From Nocardioides daeguensis (GTDB lineage: Bacteria; Actinomycetota; Actinomycetes; Propionibacteriales; Nocardioidaceae): a stretch of 64,000 nucleotides of DNA. Shown piece by piece: positions 27,280-35,685 of the stretch (position 1 is its first letter; each line of letters starts with the position of its first letter). A program made the translations under genes and the position numbers. The notes below the pieces were generated by a model. That model was not told where the DNA came from, ran no database searches, and was given only the letters and a program-made list of their open reading frames with translations. The DNA lies in NCBI RefSeq assembly GCF_019192965.1, contig NZ_JAHTKU010000004.1, positions 273,193 through 337,192 on the forward strand, written 5' to 3'.

Positions 27280-28074
27280 ATGGTGGATCTGCTGACCGAC
27301 AAGGTCGTCGTGCTCTCCGGCGTCGGGCCGGGCCTGGGCCGCTCCCTCGGCGAGGAGGCGGCCAAGATGGGCGCCGACCTGGTGCTCGCGAGCCGGACGC
27401 CCCAGCGCCTGGAGAAGATGGCCGAGACCGTGCGCTCCTACGGGCGCCGCGCGCTCGTGGTCCCGACCGACATCACCGACGAGGACCAGCGCAAGGCGCT
27501 GGTCGAGGCGGCGCTCGACGAGTTCGGCCAGGTCGACTGCCTGATCAACAACGCCTTCGGCATCCCGCCGATGGACCCGATCAGCACCCTCGACCTCGAT
27601 GGCCTGCGCAACGCGAACGAGACCAACGTCTTCGCGCCGCTGCGCCTGTCCGCGCTGTTCGCCGACGCGCTCGCGCAGACCGAGGACAAGGTCGGCGGCT
27701 CGGTGATCATGGTCAACTCGTGCGTCATCTACAGCAGCCAGCCCGAGTACTCCGGCTACAAGCTGTCGAAGGGCACCCTCGAGCACCTCGCCCAGTCGCT
27801 CGCCACCGAGCTCGGCCCGCGCGGCATCCGGGTCAACAGCATCGCGCCGTCCTACATCTACGAGGACGTGAACAAGGCCTACTTCGACTGGATCGCCCAG
27901 GAGTCGGGCCGCACCCACGAGGAGGTGTACGCCGAGAAGGCGGCGCCCACCGACCTGAAGCGCCTCGCGACGCCGGACGAGGTCGCCCGGGCCGCGCTGT
28001 TCCTCGCCTCGGACCTGGCCTCTGCGGTGACCGGCCAGATGCTGAACGTCGACTGCGGCGAGTTCCACGCATGA
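27280..28074 (+). CDS. SDR family oxidoreductase (KstR-regulon type)
   Basis: A 264-residue Rossmann-fold dehydrogenase. The cofactor loop VVVLSGVGPGLGRSLGEEAA (residues 8-27) replaces the usual TGxxxGxG with SGVGPGLG; NNAFGIPPM and the catalytic Ser..Tyr..Lys (NSCVIYSS, then YSGYKLSKG) follow. It likely oxidises or reduces a hydroxy/keto lipid with NAD(P). Length and order with the next gene resemble Rv3530c/Rv3529c of the M. tuberculosis cholesterol region (from memory). Its stop overlaps the next start. Confidence 0.88.
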   Translation: MVDLLTDKVVVLSGVGPGLGRSLGEEAAKMGADLVLASRTPQRLEKMAETVRSYGRRALVVPTDITDEDQRKALVEAALDEFGQVDCLINNAFGIPPMDPISTLDLDGLRNANETNVFAPLRLSALFADALAQTEDKVGGSVIMVNSCVIYSSQPEYSGYKLSKGTLEHLAQSLATELGPRGIRVNSIAPSYIYEDVNKAYFDWIAQESGRTHEEVYAEKAAPTDLKRLATPDEVARAALFLASDLASAVTGQMLNVDCGEFHA

Positions 28075-29228
28075 GCGAGCCTCGCCAGCGCCCGGACGTC
28101 GGCAGCTTCGAGGACATCTGCGAGGCCGCGACCCGGACGACCGGCCTGACCGACTTCGGCTTCGCCGACGCCCCCGGGCACGAGGAGGCGTTCCGGATCC
28201 TGGTCGAGGACCTCGGCTCCGCGGAGGCCGGGCTGACCGGGATCGGCAACTACTTCATGCGCTCGCAGGTGAAGAGCGCGCTCGTCGCCCGCCTGCTCAC
28301 CCAGGCCCGGTTCGCCGAGTTCCCGCAGCACGCCGACGTCGCCATCGAGCGGCCGATCTTCGTGCTCGGCCTCCCCCGCACCGGGACCACGGCCCTGAGC
28401 CGCCTGCTGTGCGCCGACCCGGCGAACCAGGGCCTCGAGATGTGGCTGACCGAGTTCCCACAGCCCCGTCCGCCGCGGGACACCTGGGAGGACGACCCGA
28501 TCTTCACCGCCATGCAGGCGGCGTTCCGGGAGCACCACGTCACCAACCCCGAGTTCATGGGGATCCACTACTCCGACGCCACCGAGCCCGAGGAGTGCTG
28601 GCGGGTGCTGCGCCAGACCGGCAAGTCGCTCGGCTTCGAGTCGCTGGCCCACGTGCCGGCGTACTCCCGCTGGCTGGCCACCCAGTCCTGGACCGACGCC
28701 TACGAGCGACACCGCCAGAACCTGCAGCTGATCGGTCTCAACGACCAGGACAAGCGCTGGGTGCTCAAGAACCCGTCGCACCTGATCGCGCTCGACGCGC
28801 TGCTCGAGGTCTACCCGGACGCCCTGGTCGTGATGACCCAGCGCGACCCGGTGACCTCGGTGGCCTCCGCCTGCTCGCTCTCCGCCGAGGCGACCGACGG
28901 CCATTCGACGACCTTCGTCGGCGAGACCCTCGGCCGCGACCAGCTCGGGCACCTGACCCGCCAGTGGGACGCGTTCTGGCAGGCGCGGGAGAAGGCCGAC
29001 GAGAGCCAGTTCTTCGACGTCGACTACCGCGCGTTCGTGCAGGACCCGGTCGGCACGGTCGGCGCCATCTACGACGCCTTCGGCCTGCCCTGGAGCCAGG
29101 ACGCCCAGGCCGCGGTCCGCCGGCTCGACGAGGAGTCGCGCCAGGGACCGCGCCGGCCCTCGCACCAGTACGACCTCGCGGACTACGGCATCACCGAGGA
29201 CGAGGTCAGGGAGTCGTTCGCCCGCTGA
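28071..29228 (+). CDS. Sulfotransferase-fold protein
   Basis: 385 residues, overlapping the SDR stop by four bases (ATGA). The PAPS 5'-phosphosulfate loop is seen as FVLGLPRTGTTALSRLLCADP (about residues 98-118) and the 3'-phosphate-binding region as TQRDPVTSVASACSL (about 260). The C-terminal EDEVRESFAR is typical of Sulfotransfer_3 proteins next to steroid catabolic genes. The expected reaction is sulfate transfer from PAPS to a hydroxyl, but no substrate is known for the actinobacterial steroid-linked subgroup and some may not be sulfotransferases. Confidence 0.85.
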   Translation: MSEPRQRPDVGSFEDICEAATRTTGLTDFGFADAPGHEEAFRILVEDLGSAEAGLTGIGNYFMRSQVKSALVARLLTQARFAEFPQHADVAIERPIFVLGLPRTGTTALSRLLCADPANQGLEMWLTEFPQPRPPRDTWEDDPIFTAMQAAFREHHVTNPEFMGIHYSDATEPEECWRVLRQTGKSLGFESLAHVPAYSRWLATQSWTDAYERHRQNLQLIGLNDQDKRWVLKNPSHLIALDALLEVYPDALVVMTQRDPVTSVASACSLSAEATDGHSTTFVGETLGRDQLGHLTRQWDAFWQAREKADESQFFDVDYRAFVQDPVGTVGAIYDAFGLPWSQDAQAAVRRLDEESRQGPRRPSHQYDLADYGITEDEVRESFAR

Positions 29229-29246
29229 GCCGCGCGGGCCCGGCCC

Positions 29247-29606
29247 TCACCCCTGGCACAGGCAGAAGGGGTGCCCGGCCGGGTCGAGGAAGACGCGGAA
29301 GGACGTTCCCGGCTGGTGGGGATGCTTGGTCGCCCCGAGCGCGAGGGTCGCCTCCTCGGCCTCGTCGAGGTCGTCGACGTCGACATCGAGGTGCACCTGC
29401 TGCGGAACGTCCTGCCCGGGCCAGTCGGGAGCCCGGTAGTCGTCGACGCGCTGGAAGTGGAGGTGCCGGTCGCCGTCGCTGACGGTGGCCCAACCTCCGT
29501 CGGCATCCACCTGGGGCGCCCAGCCGAGCAGGGCGCCGTAGAAGGCCGCGAGCGGCTGCGGGTCGGGGCAGTCGAGGACGAACTGGGGATTGCGTGCAAT
29601 GGCCAT
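29247..29606 (-). CDS. VOC family (glyoxalase-like) protein
   Basis: A 119-residue single-module VOC protein of the glyoxalase-like domain-6 type: NPQFVLDCPDPQPLAAFYGALLGWAPQ at the start, QVHLDVDVDDLDEAEEATLALGATKHP in the middle and FRVFLDPAGHPFCLCQG at the end. Single-module VOC proteins dimerise to build a metal site. The substrate is unknown. It is convergent with the sulfotransferase gene and divergent from the next gene. Confidence 0.88.
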   Translation of the reverse strand: MAIARNPQFVLDCPDPQPLAAFYGALLGWAPQVDADGGWATVSDGDRHLHFQRVDDYRAPDWPGQDVPQQVHLDVDVDDLDEAEEATLALGATKHPHQPGTSFRVFLDPAGHPFCLCQG

Positions 29607-29718
29607 GAACCGAACCTAGGCCGCACCTCCGACACCGCGGCGCGCCTTCTCCCGCTCCTGTCCACAGGCCGGCCCGGACGGTGTTTGTCCACAGCCACGT
29701 CGTGCCGACGCTGGCGCC

Positions 29719-30264
29719 ATGACCTCCTCCACGACCCCGCCCACCACCCCGTCCGTCTCGCTCGCGGTCCCCCGCCGCTGGACCGCCCACGACACCCCGG
29801 CCCCGGGGGTCCTCCTCGTCGCGCGCGCACCCGCCGCCACACCCTGCGGCGTCACCCCCGAGCTCGCGCTGCGCACCGGTCCGGTCGACCCCGCGCTGTC
29901 CCTGGCCGCCTGGCGGGCCGAGGCGCTGGCCGCGCTCGCCGGCCAGCTCGACGCCCTCGAGGTCGAGGACACCGACGTCGTCGACCTCGACGACCTCGAC
30001 ATCGACCTCGGCGGCGAGGCGGTCGCCTACGCCCGGTTCTCCCACCGGCTCGACGGGATCGGCGGGCTCGACGGGATCGACGGGATCGATGTCGTGTGCG
30101 ACCAGTGGGCCTGGCTGCGCGACGGCGTCGGCGTCACCCTCACCGGGACCGTCGCGCGCGAGGACTACGCCGACTACGCGGACCTGTTCGAGCAGGTCGC
30201 CGCGACGGTGGAGGTCAGCGCGCGCGGACCCGGATCCGCGCCCCCCGCCGCGGCACGCTGGTGA
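29719..30264 (+). CDS. Hypothetical protein, PsbP/LpqN-like fold possible
   Basis: 181 residues, soluble, with no signal peptide. It opens with a Thr/Ser/Pro tract and then VSLAVPRRWTAHDTPAPGVLLVARAPA, which resembles the start of PsbP/LpqN-type domains. The region at residues 75-125 is a run of acidic tandem units (VEDTDVVDLDDLDIDL, then LDGI/GGLDGI/DGIDV encoded by repeats of CTCGACGGGATC-like 12-mers). The last 50 bases overlap the convergent P450 gene. The family is not recognised with confidence. Confidence 0.6.
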   Translation: MTSSTTPPTTPSVSLAVPRRWTAHDTPAPGVLLVARAPAATPCGVTPELALRTGPVDPALSLAAWRAEALAALAGQLDALEVEDTDVVDLDDLDIDLGGEAVAYARFSHRLDGIGGLDGIDGIDVVCDQWAWLRDGVGVTLTGTVAREDYADYADLFEQVAATVEVSARGPGSAPPAAARW

Positions 30265-31633
30265 TGTTGCGGACCTTCGGGACGTCGGTGCCGACCGCGC
30301 TGACGTCGTACCGACCGAAGACCTCGCGGAGCACCTCGACGCCCTCCATCAGCGAGAACCCGGCACCGATGCAGCGCCGGACGCCGCCACCGAACGGGAT
30401 CCACACGGTGAGCGCCGGGACGTCGTCGCCGAGGAAGCGCTCGGGCCGGAACACGCCGGGGTCCGCGAAGTTCGACTCCTGCTGGTGGCTCATGATGATC
30501 GACGGGCCGACCGTCGTGCCGGCCGGCAGGTCCCAGCCGCCGACGGTCGCCGGCGCCATCAGGGTGCGCACCACCATCGGGATGATCGGGTGCAGCCGCA
30601 TCGACTCCTTGAGCACCGCCTCGAGCCAGGCGTCGTCGCCCTCGTCGACCGCGCGCTGGGTGCGCGCGAGCAGGTCGGGGCTGCGGCCCACCTCCACCAG
30701 TGCCCACGACAGGGCCGAGGCGGTCGTCTCGTGACCGGCGAGCAGCAGGGTGACCAGCTGGTCGCGCAGCTCGGTGTCGTCGAGCCCGCGGTCCGGGTCG
30801 TCGGGGCGATCGGGGTCGCTCGACGCGAGCAGCCGCGACAGTACGTCGGAGCGCTCGGCGAGGTCGGCCGCCGTACGCCGCTCGCGGATCTCGGCATACA
30901 TCAACCGGTCGAGCTCGACCTGGTTGTCGACCGTCCGCCGCCAGGGGCCGAGCCTCTGCAGCCGCGGGTAGGCCCAGCCGAGCAGGATCGCCGGGTGGAT
31001 CTCGACCGTGCGGTTGACCGCCGGGCGCAGGCGGGCGAGCCGCTCCTCGTCGGTGACGCCGAAGACGACGCGGAGGATCACCTCGAGCGTGAGGGCGTTC
31101 ATCCGCTCGAGCGCACGGAACGGCTCGCCCTCCCGCCAGGTGTCGACCTCCGCGGCGGCGACCTCGGCGACCAGGCCGCGGTAGCCGCGCAGCGCGTGCC
31201 CGAGGAACGCGGGCATGAGCAGCTTGCGGGCGCGGTGGTGCTCGGTTGAGTCCTGCAGGAGCAGCGAGTGCTCGCCCATGATCGGGCCGAGGATCGCGTT
31301 GCCCTTGCCGGCGTGGAAGACCTCGGGGTCGGCGGCGAAGATCTCCTTGGTGACCTCGGGCCGGGTGAACAGCACGAGGGGCCGGCCGCCGGGGACCAGG
31401 TGGACCGTGTACGCGTCGCCGTACTTCTTGTGCAACCAGGGGTGGAACTGGTGCCGGAAGCGCATCAGTGCCACGGTCTGCAGCAGCGCCGGCCAGCGCG
31501 GGCCGGGCGGCAGCTGGTCGACGGGCACCGGCGCCGCGCCCCGGCCCCCGACGACGCTGCTGTGCCGGAACCGCCGCAGGGTGAGCTCGCGGGTGTCGCC
31601 GTCGAGCGCCGCGCGCTCCGCATGGGTGGTCAC
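30215..31633 (-). CDS. Cytochrome P450
   Basis: 472 residues. Heme-binding loop FGGGVRRCIGAGFS (about residue 402-415) with the thiolate Cys; I-helix oxygen-activation motif LLLAGHETTASALSW; ExxR as LKESMRLHP; C-helix HHRARKLLMPAFLGHALRGY. The overall pattern resembles the CYP110/CYP138-like long-chain-lipid group, but subfamily is uncertain. It needs ferredoxin and a reductase, neither of which adjoins it. The GTG at 31633 is the likely start. It lies 40 bp downstream of the LAL regulator on the same strand, so it may be in the same transcript. Its 3' end overlaps the convergent hypothetical gene by 50 bp. Confidence 0.93.
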   Translation of the reverse strand: MTTHAERAALDGDTRELTLRRFRHSSVVGGRGAAPVPVDQLPPGPRWPALLQTVALMRFRHQFHPWLHKKYGDAYTVHLVPGGRPLVLFTRPEVTKEIFAADPEVFHAGKGNAILGPIMGEHSLLLQDSTEHHRARKLLMPAFLGHALRGYRGLVAEVAAAEVDTWREGEPFRALERMNALTLEVILRVVFGVTDEERLARLRPAVNRTVEIHPAILLGWAYPRLQRLGPWRRTVDNQVELDRLMYAEIRERRTAADLAERSDVLSRLLASSDPDRPDDPDRGLDDTELRDQLVTLLLAGHETTASALSWALVEVGRSPDLLARTQRAVDEGDDAWLEAVLKESMRLHPIIPMVVRTLMAPATVGGWDLPAGTTVGPSIIMSHQQESNFADPGVFRPERFLGDDVPALTVWIPFGGGVRRCIGAGFSLMEGVEVLREVFGRYDVSAVGTDVPKVRNITSVPRRGARIRVRAR

Positions 31634-31673
31634 CCGCCCGACGCTACGCCGCCGCCCGGGGCCGGGCACCCTC

Positions 31674-34664
31674 CTACGGTAGGAGATCGTCGCGCCGCGC
31701 GATCGCCGCCGCCTCGGTGCGTCCGGAGGCCCCGAGCTTGCCGAGGATGTTGGAGACGTGGACGCTGACCGTCTTCGTGCTGATGAACAGCTGCTTGCCG
31801 ATCTCGCCGTTGGAGCGGCCCTCGGCGACGAGGGCGAGGATCTCCAGCTCGCGCGCGGTGAGGGAGGCTCCACCGGAGTGGCTGGTCGCGGCGGCGCCGC
31901 GACCCCCGCCGGGCTCGGTCGCGAGGTCCGCGACGAGCAGGGGCGCGCGCAGGTGGTCGGCGAGGGCACGGGCCTGCTCGGCCTCGTCGCGCGCGCGGGC
32001 GGTGTCGCCGGTCAGGCGCAGCAGCTGGGCGTACGCCGCGCGCACGCGCAGCAGCTCGGGCACGTTCCCGACCTTCACGGTGGAGTCGAGCGCCGCCTGC
32101 CACGCGGCCAACAGCTCGTCGCGACGAGACTCATCGGCACCGCCGAGCCACCGCACCCTGAGGTGCTCGGCGACCAGCCGGTCGCTCCACATCCTGCCCT
32201 CGGGACCCCACGGGCCGCTGCGCTCGCAGATCGCGGCGAGGACCGCCTCACCGTCGGCCAGCAGCCGGTCCGCGCGCGTGACCAGGGCCCGGCGCTCGAC
32301 GGCGCTGGCGCGGGCCATCGCGCGGGCGATGGCCGCGAGGGTGGCGGCGGCCAGCCGGATCCGGCCGCCGAAGAACTCGCCCCAGATCCGCCCGAGGACC
32401 TCGACGACGTCGTCGTAGACCGCGATCGCCGCCGTCGCGTCGGCACGGTCACCGTGGAGCTCGATCTCGGCGCCGGAGCTGTAGACGGCGACACCGCCCT
32501 CGTCCTCCCAGAGCGGGCGCAGCGCGAGCAGGCGGTCGAGCACGTCCTCGCCGCGGGCGGCCAGGACGGAGAGCCGGGCCGGCTCGATGATGCCGCGCGG
32601 GATGGGCGGACCGCTCAGCCCGTCGACGTGCTCGACGAGGGCCAGGACGTCGTCCCAGTCGCCGAGGAGGTAGCTGATCCGGGTGAGCTGCCAGCGGGAC
32701 TCGATGCTGAACGGCGCCCACACCAGGCCGGCCTGCTCCCCTAGCGCCATCGCCGAGCGGAACCACCGCGCGGCCTGCTCCCAGTCGCCGGAGTCCTGGT
32801 AGGAGCGGCCGAGCAGCCAGCGCCCGCGGATCTCGGCCTGGAAGGCGCCGGCCCGCACGGCGCTGTCGACCGACGACTCGAGCGCCCGGCGCAGGGTGTC
32901 CTGCTCGGAGCCCGCGACGGTCTGCACCCGCAGTCCGCTCAGGGTCGTGACGATGTCGGAGGCCAGCTCGGGCAGCGCGAGCCGCTCGGCCAGCGCCAGC
33001 GCCTCGGTGAGGTAGGCCTCGGCCTCGTCCTGCTGGTCGCGCCGGTAGGCGCCCAGGATCCGGGCGTGGGCCGCCAGCGCCTTGGCCCGCAGCGGGCTCT
33101 CACCCTCGGGAGCCAGGGCGAGAGCCTCGGCGGAGATCTCGACCGGGTCGAGCTCGGTCTCGGTCATCGCGAGCACCTCGGCCAGGCTGACGAGCAGCCG
33201 GGAGCGGGCGATCGCGGGTGCGTCGGGCGGCAGCTGCGCCAGCTGGGTGGCGACGAGATGGCCCGCCCGCACCGCGTTGCCCCCGGTGATCAGGGCGTTG
33301 GCCGCGCGGACGACGAGCTTGGCGTGGTCGACCTCCAGCCGGGCGACGCGCTCGGGGTCCTCGAGCAGCTCGAGCGCCTGCTGGTAGTGGTCGGCGGCCT
33401 CGTCCGGACCGCCGACGGCCATCGCCTCGTCCCCCGCCTCGATGCTGGCCGTCACCGCCCGGTCGAGGTCGTTTGCCCGGCGGGCGTGACGGGCCAGCTC
33501 GGCCGACGTACCGCGGGCGGCGCCGCTGGACAGTGCGGCGACGTAGCGGGCGTGCAGCCGGACCCGCTCGCCGGGCAGCAGGTCGTCGTAGACGGCCTCG
33601 CCGAGCAGCGCGTGCCGGAAGGAGTAGAGGTGGCTGCCCACCTCGACGACGTTCATCTCGACGGCCTGGCGGATGCCCGAGTCGAGCTGGTCGACGGGGA
33701 CGTCGGCCGTGGCGGCGAGCAGGTCGTGGCTGACCCGGCGGCCGGCGACGCTGGCGACCCGGACCACGTGGCGGGCCTCCTCGGAGAGGCGGTCGAGCCG
33801 GACGAGCAGCAGGTCGGCGAGATCGCCGGGAACCTCGCCCTCGGCGCAGGCGCCGGACGCCACCAGCTCCTCGACGAAGAAGGCGTTGCCCTCGGCCCGC
33901 TCGACGATCCGGGCGATCGAGCGCTCGTCGAGGCCGGCTGGCGCCAGCTCGCCGACGAGCGCCCGCACGGCCTCCGCCGGCAACGGGCCGAGGGCGAGGC
34001 GGCCGACCTGCGGGAGGCGCGTCCACTCGGCGACCTGGCGACGCAGCGGGTGGCGCCGGTGGAGGTCGTCGGAGCGGTACGACGCCACGATGGCGACCGG
34101 GCGCGCGAAGGCGCGGGTGAACAGGAAGCCGAGCATGTCGCGGGTCGACTGGTCGGCCCAGTGGAGGTCCTCGACGACGAGCAGCACAGGGGCCTCGGTG
34201 GCTGCCGCCTCGAGCAGGGCGTGCACGGCCACGAAGGTGTCGCCGCGGTCGGCGCCGCGGCTGTGCTCGTCGGCGGAGTCGTCGCCCACGACGCGGGTAC
34301 GGCGACCGGGCTGGAGCCGTGCCAGCGCCGGGTGGACCGCCGCGACCGCCTCGATCAGCTCCGGGTGGCTGGCGTCGAGCCGGCCGAGCACCTCGCTGAA
34401 GGGGAGGTAGGGCAGGGCGCTGTCCCCGAAGTCGAGGCAATGCCCGGCCAGCACCTGCCAGCCGGTGTCGAGCGCGCGGTCGCGCAGCGCCCGCAGCAGC
34501 CGGGTCTTGCCGACCCCGGCGTCGCCGGACAGCAGCACGGCCCGCCGCGACGTCCCCGCCTCGGCGGCGCTGACCGCGTCGTCGAGCACGGCGATCGCCT
34601 CGGCGAGCTCGGTGTCACGCCCGACCATCGTCAGGCTGCTGTGTGCGACCACGGACACCATCAT
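31674..34664 (-). CDS. Large ATP-binding LuxR-family regulator (LAL)
   Basis: About 996 residues. N-terminal AAA-type ATPase with Walker A LLSGDAGVGKTRLL (about residue 50) and Walker B LLVVEDLHWADQST (about 165). A long helical TPR-like middle follows (about 330-900). A C-terminal LuxR HTH closes the protein (LTARELEILALVAEGRSNGEIGKQLFISTKTVSVHVSNILGKLGASGRTEAA). LAL regulators respond to small ligands and ATP; the regulon here probably includes the downstream P450. The start is the ATG at 34664 (MMVSVVAHSS); two adjacent ATGs are possible. A hairpin, CTCCTA-CGG-TAGGAG (31671-31685), overlaps its stop. Confidence 0.92.
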   Translation of the reverse strand: MMVSVVAHSSLTMVGRDTELAEAIAVLDDAVSAAEAGTSRRAVLLSGDAGVGKTRLLRALRDRALDTGWQVLAGHCLDFGDSALPYLPFSEVLGRLDASHPELIEAVAAVHPALARLQPGRRTRVVGDDSADEHSRGADRGDTFVAVHALLEAAATEAPVLLVVEDLHWADQSTRDMLGFLFTRAFARPVAIVASYRSDDLHRRHPLRRQVAEWTRLPQVGRLALGPLPAEAVRALVGELAPAGLDERSIARIVERAEGNAFFVEELVASGACAEGEVPGDLADLLLVRLDRLSEEARHVVRVASVAGRRVSHDLLAATADVPVDQLDSGIRQAVEMNVVEVGSHLYSFRHALLGEAVYDDLLPGERVRLHARYVAALSSGAARGTSAELARHARRANDLDRAVTASIEAGDEAMAVGGPDEAADHYQQALELLEDPERVARLEVDHAKLVVRAANALITGGNAVRAGHLVATQLAQLPPDAPAIARSRLLVSLAEVLAMTETELDPVEISAEALALAPEGESPLRAKALAAHARILGAYRRDQQDEAEAYLTEALALAERLALPELASDIVTTLSGLRVQTVAGSEQDTLRRALESSVDSAVRAGAFQAEIRGRWLLGRSYQDSGDWEQAARWFRSAMALGEQAGLVWAPFSIESRWQLTRISYLLGDWDDVLALVEHVDGLSGPPIPRGIIEPARLSVLAARGEDVLDRLLALRPLWEDEGGVAVYSSGAEIELHGDRADATAAIAVYDDVVEVLGRIWGEFFGGRIRLAAATLAAIARAMARASAVERRALVTRADRLLADGEAVLAAICERSGPWGPEGRMWSDRLVAEHLRVRWLGGADESRRDELLAAWQAALDSTVKVGNVPELLRVRAAYAQLLRLTGDTARARDEAEQARALADHLRAPLLVADLATEPGGGRGAAATSHSGGASLTARELEILALVAEGRSNGEIGKQLFISTKTVSVHVSNILGKLGASGRTEAAAIARRDDLLP

Positions 34665-34705
34665 GGCGTCCGCCGCCGACAAGGTGGACAAGGGTCGATG
34701 ACCGT

Positions 34706-34858
34706 TCAGCGCGAGCGTCGCTCCACGCTGGGGTCGGTGGCGGCGATGCGCCGCAGCCAGGAGGCGCGGCTGCGCCCGGCCCGGCTGGCGGCCATCCCGC
34801 GGGCCGCCTGCTGGCGGCGGTAGTCGTTCTCTGCGGTGAGGAAGTAGTTGCTGCTCAT
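34706..34858 (-). CDS. Conserved-looking 50-residue basic protein
   Basis: Starts at the ATG at 34858 (MSSNYFLTAENDYRRQQAAR) and ends at the TGA at 34706. The composition is an N-terminal NYFLTAENDYRR box, then Arg/Ala-rich (GRSRASWLRRIAATDPSVERRSR). It has no membrane segment or Cys. The frame ends 41 bp before the LAL regulator, and the N-terminal part is polar and natural-looking rather than a shadow of the opposite strand. Similar miniproteins may exist in relatives but I cannot verify this. The function is unknown. Confidence 0.55.
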   Translation of the reverse strand: MSSNYFLTAENDYRRQQAARGMAASRAGRSRASWLRRIAATDPSVERRSR

Positions 34859-34876
34859 GACGAAGAGACTCGTCCT

Positions 34877-34994
34877 CTGAGGTAGGCCGCCACATCGGAC
34901 AAGGTCCCTATGTTCGGGACCTCCCTACCTCAGGTTCCCGGCGCGGGCACCTCAGGCCGCGGTCCCCCAGATCGTTCGATCGAACGGCCTGAGG
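34877..34994. promoter_or_regulatory. Two nested inverted repeats in a divergent intergenic region
   Basis: CTGAGGTAGG (34877) is mirrored by CCTACCTCAG (34924); inside, AGGTCCC (34902) pairs with GGGACCT (34916). A second set, CCTCAGGCCG (34950) with CGGCCTGAGG (34985), encloses the palindrome CGTTCGATCGAACG (34973-34986). The region separates the minus-strand miniprotein/LAL unit from the plus-strand nitroreductase. These may be operators; I cannot assign a regulator. Confidence 0.5.
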
Positions 34995-35025
34995 GCCCCA
35001 CGACCTCCGCCCCTAGGCTGGCCCC

Positions 35026-35685
35026 GTGGAGTTCGCCGAGGTGGTACGACGACGGCGGATGACGCGCGCCTACACATCGGCCCCGGTCGACCCGGCGGTG
35101 CTCGAGCGGGCGCTCGACCACGCCACCCGGGCGCCGAGCGCCGGCTTCTCCCAGGGTTGGGCGTTCGTCGTGCTCGACACCCCGGAGTCGGTGCGCGGCT
35201 TCTGGGCGGCGCAGACCGACGCTGCCTTGCCCGGCGGTACGCCGGACCGCTGGCTGGCCGGGATGATGAGCGCCCCGGTGGTGGTCGTCCCGTGCAGCCG
35301 CCGCGATGCGTACCTCGACCGCTACGCCGAGCCGGACAAGCGGCGCGCCGGCCTCCACGAGCACGACGAGAGCCGCTGGGCGATGCCCTACTGGCACCTC
35401 GACACCGCGATGGCGTCGTTGCTGCTCCTCCAGTCGGTGACCGACGCCGGCCTCGGCGGCTGCTTCTTCGGGCTGGTCCCCGGCCGTGTCGACGCGGTGA
35501 AGGAGCTCCTCGGCCTGGTCGACACCGCCGACGAGGCGGCGCCGCACCCGATCGGCGCGATCACGATCGGCCACCCGGCCCCACGCACGACGGGCGCGCA
35601 GGGCTCGGCGAGTCGCCGTCGTCGTACGCCGTGGCGGGAGGTGGCCCACCGCGGCCGCTGGGGTGCGGGCTGGGGGGAGGCCTGA
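35026..35685 (+). CDS. Nitroreductase family protein (FMN-dependent)
   Basis: 219 residues from the GTG at 35026. FMN-binding features: VVRRRRMTRAYTSAPVD at the start, TRAPSAGFSQGWAFVVLDT, and the C-terminal GGCFFGLVPGRVDAVKELLGL with IGAITIGHPAP. The family uses FMN and NAD(P)H to reduce nitro compounds, quinones or enones. The C-terminal 30 residues are Arg-rich (SRRRRTPWREV). Its TGA overlaps the ABC transporter ATG by one base. Confidence 0.88.
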   Translation: MEFAEVVRRRRMTRAYTSAPVDPAVLERALDHATRAPSAGFSQGWAFVVLDTPESVRGFWAAQTDAALPGGTPDRWLAGMMSAPVVVVPCSRRDAYLDRYAEPDKRRAGLHEHDESRWAMPYWHLDTAMASLLLLQSVTDAGLGGCFFGLVPGRVDAVKELLGLVDTADEAAPHPIGAITIGHPAPRTTGAQGSASRRRRTPWREVAHRGRWGAGWGEA

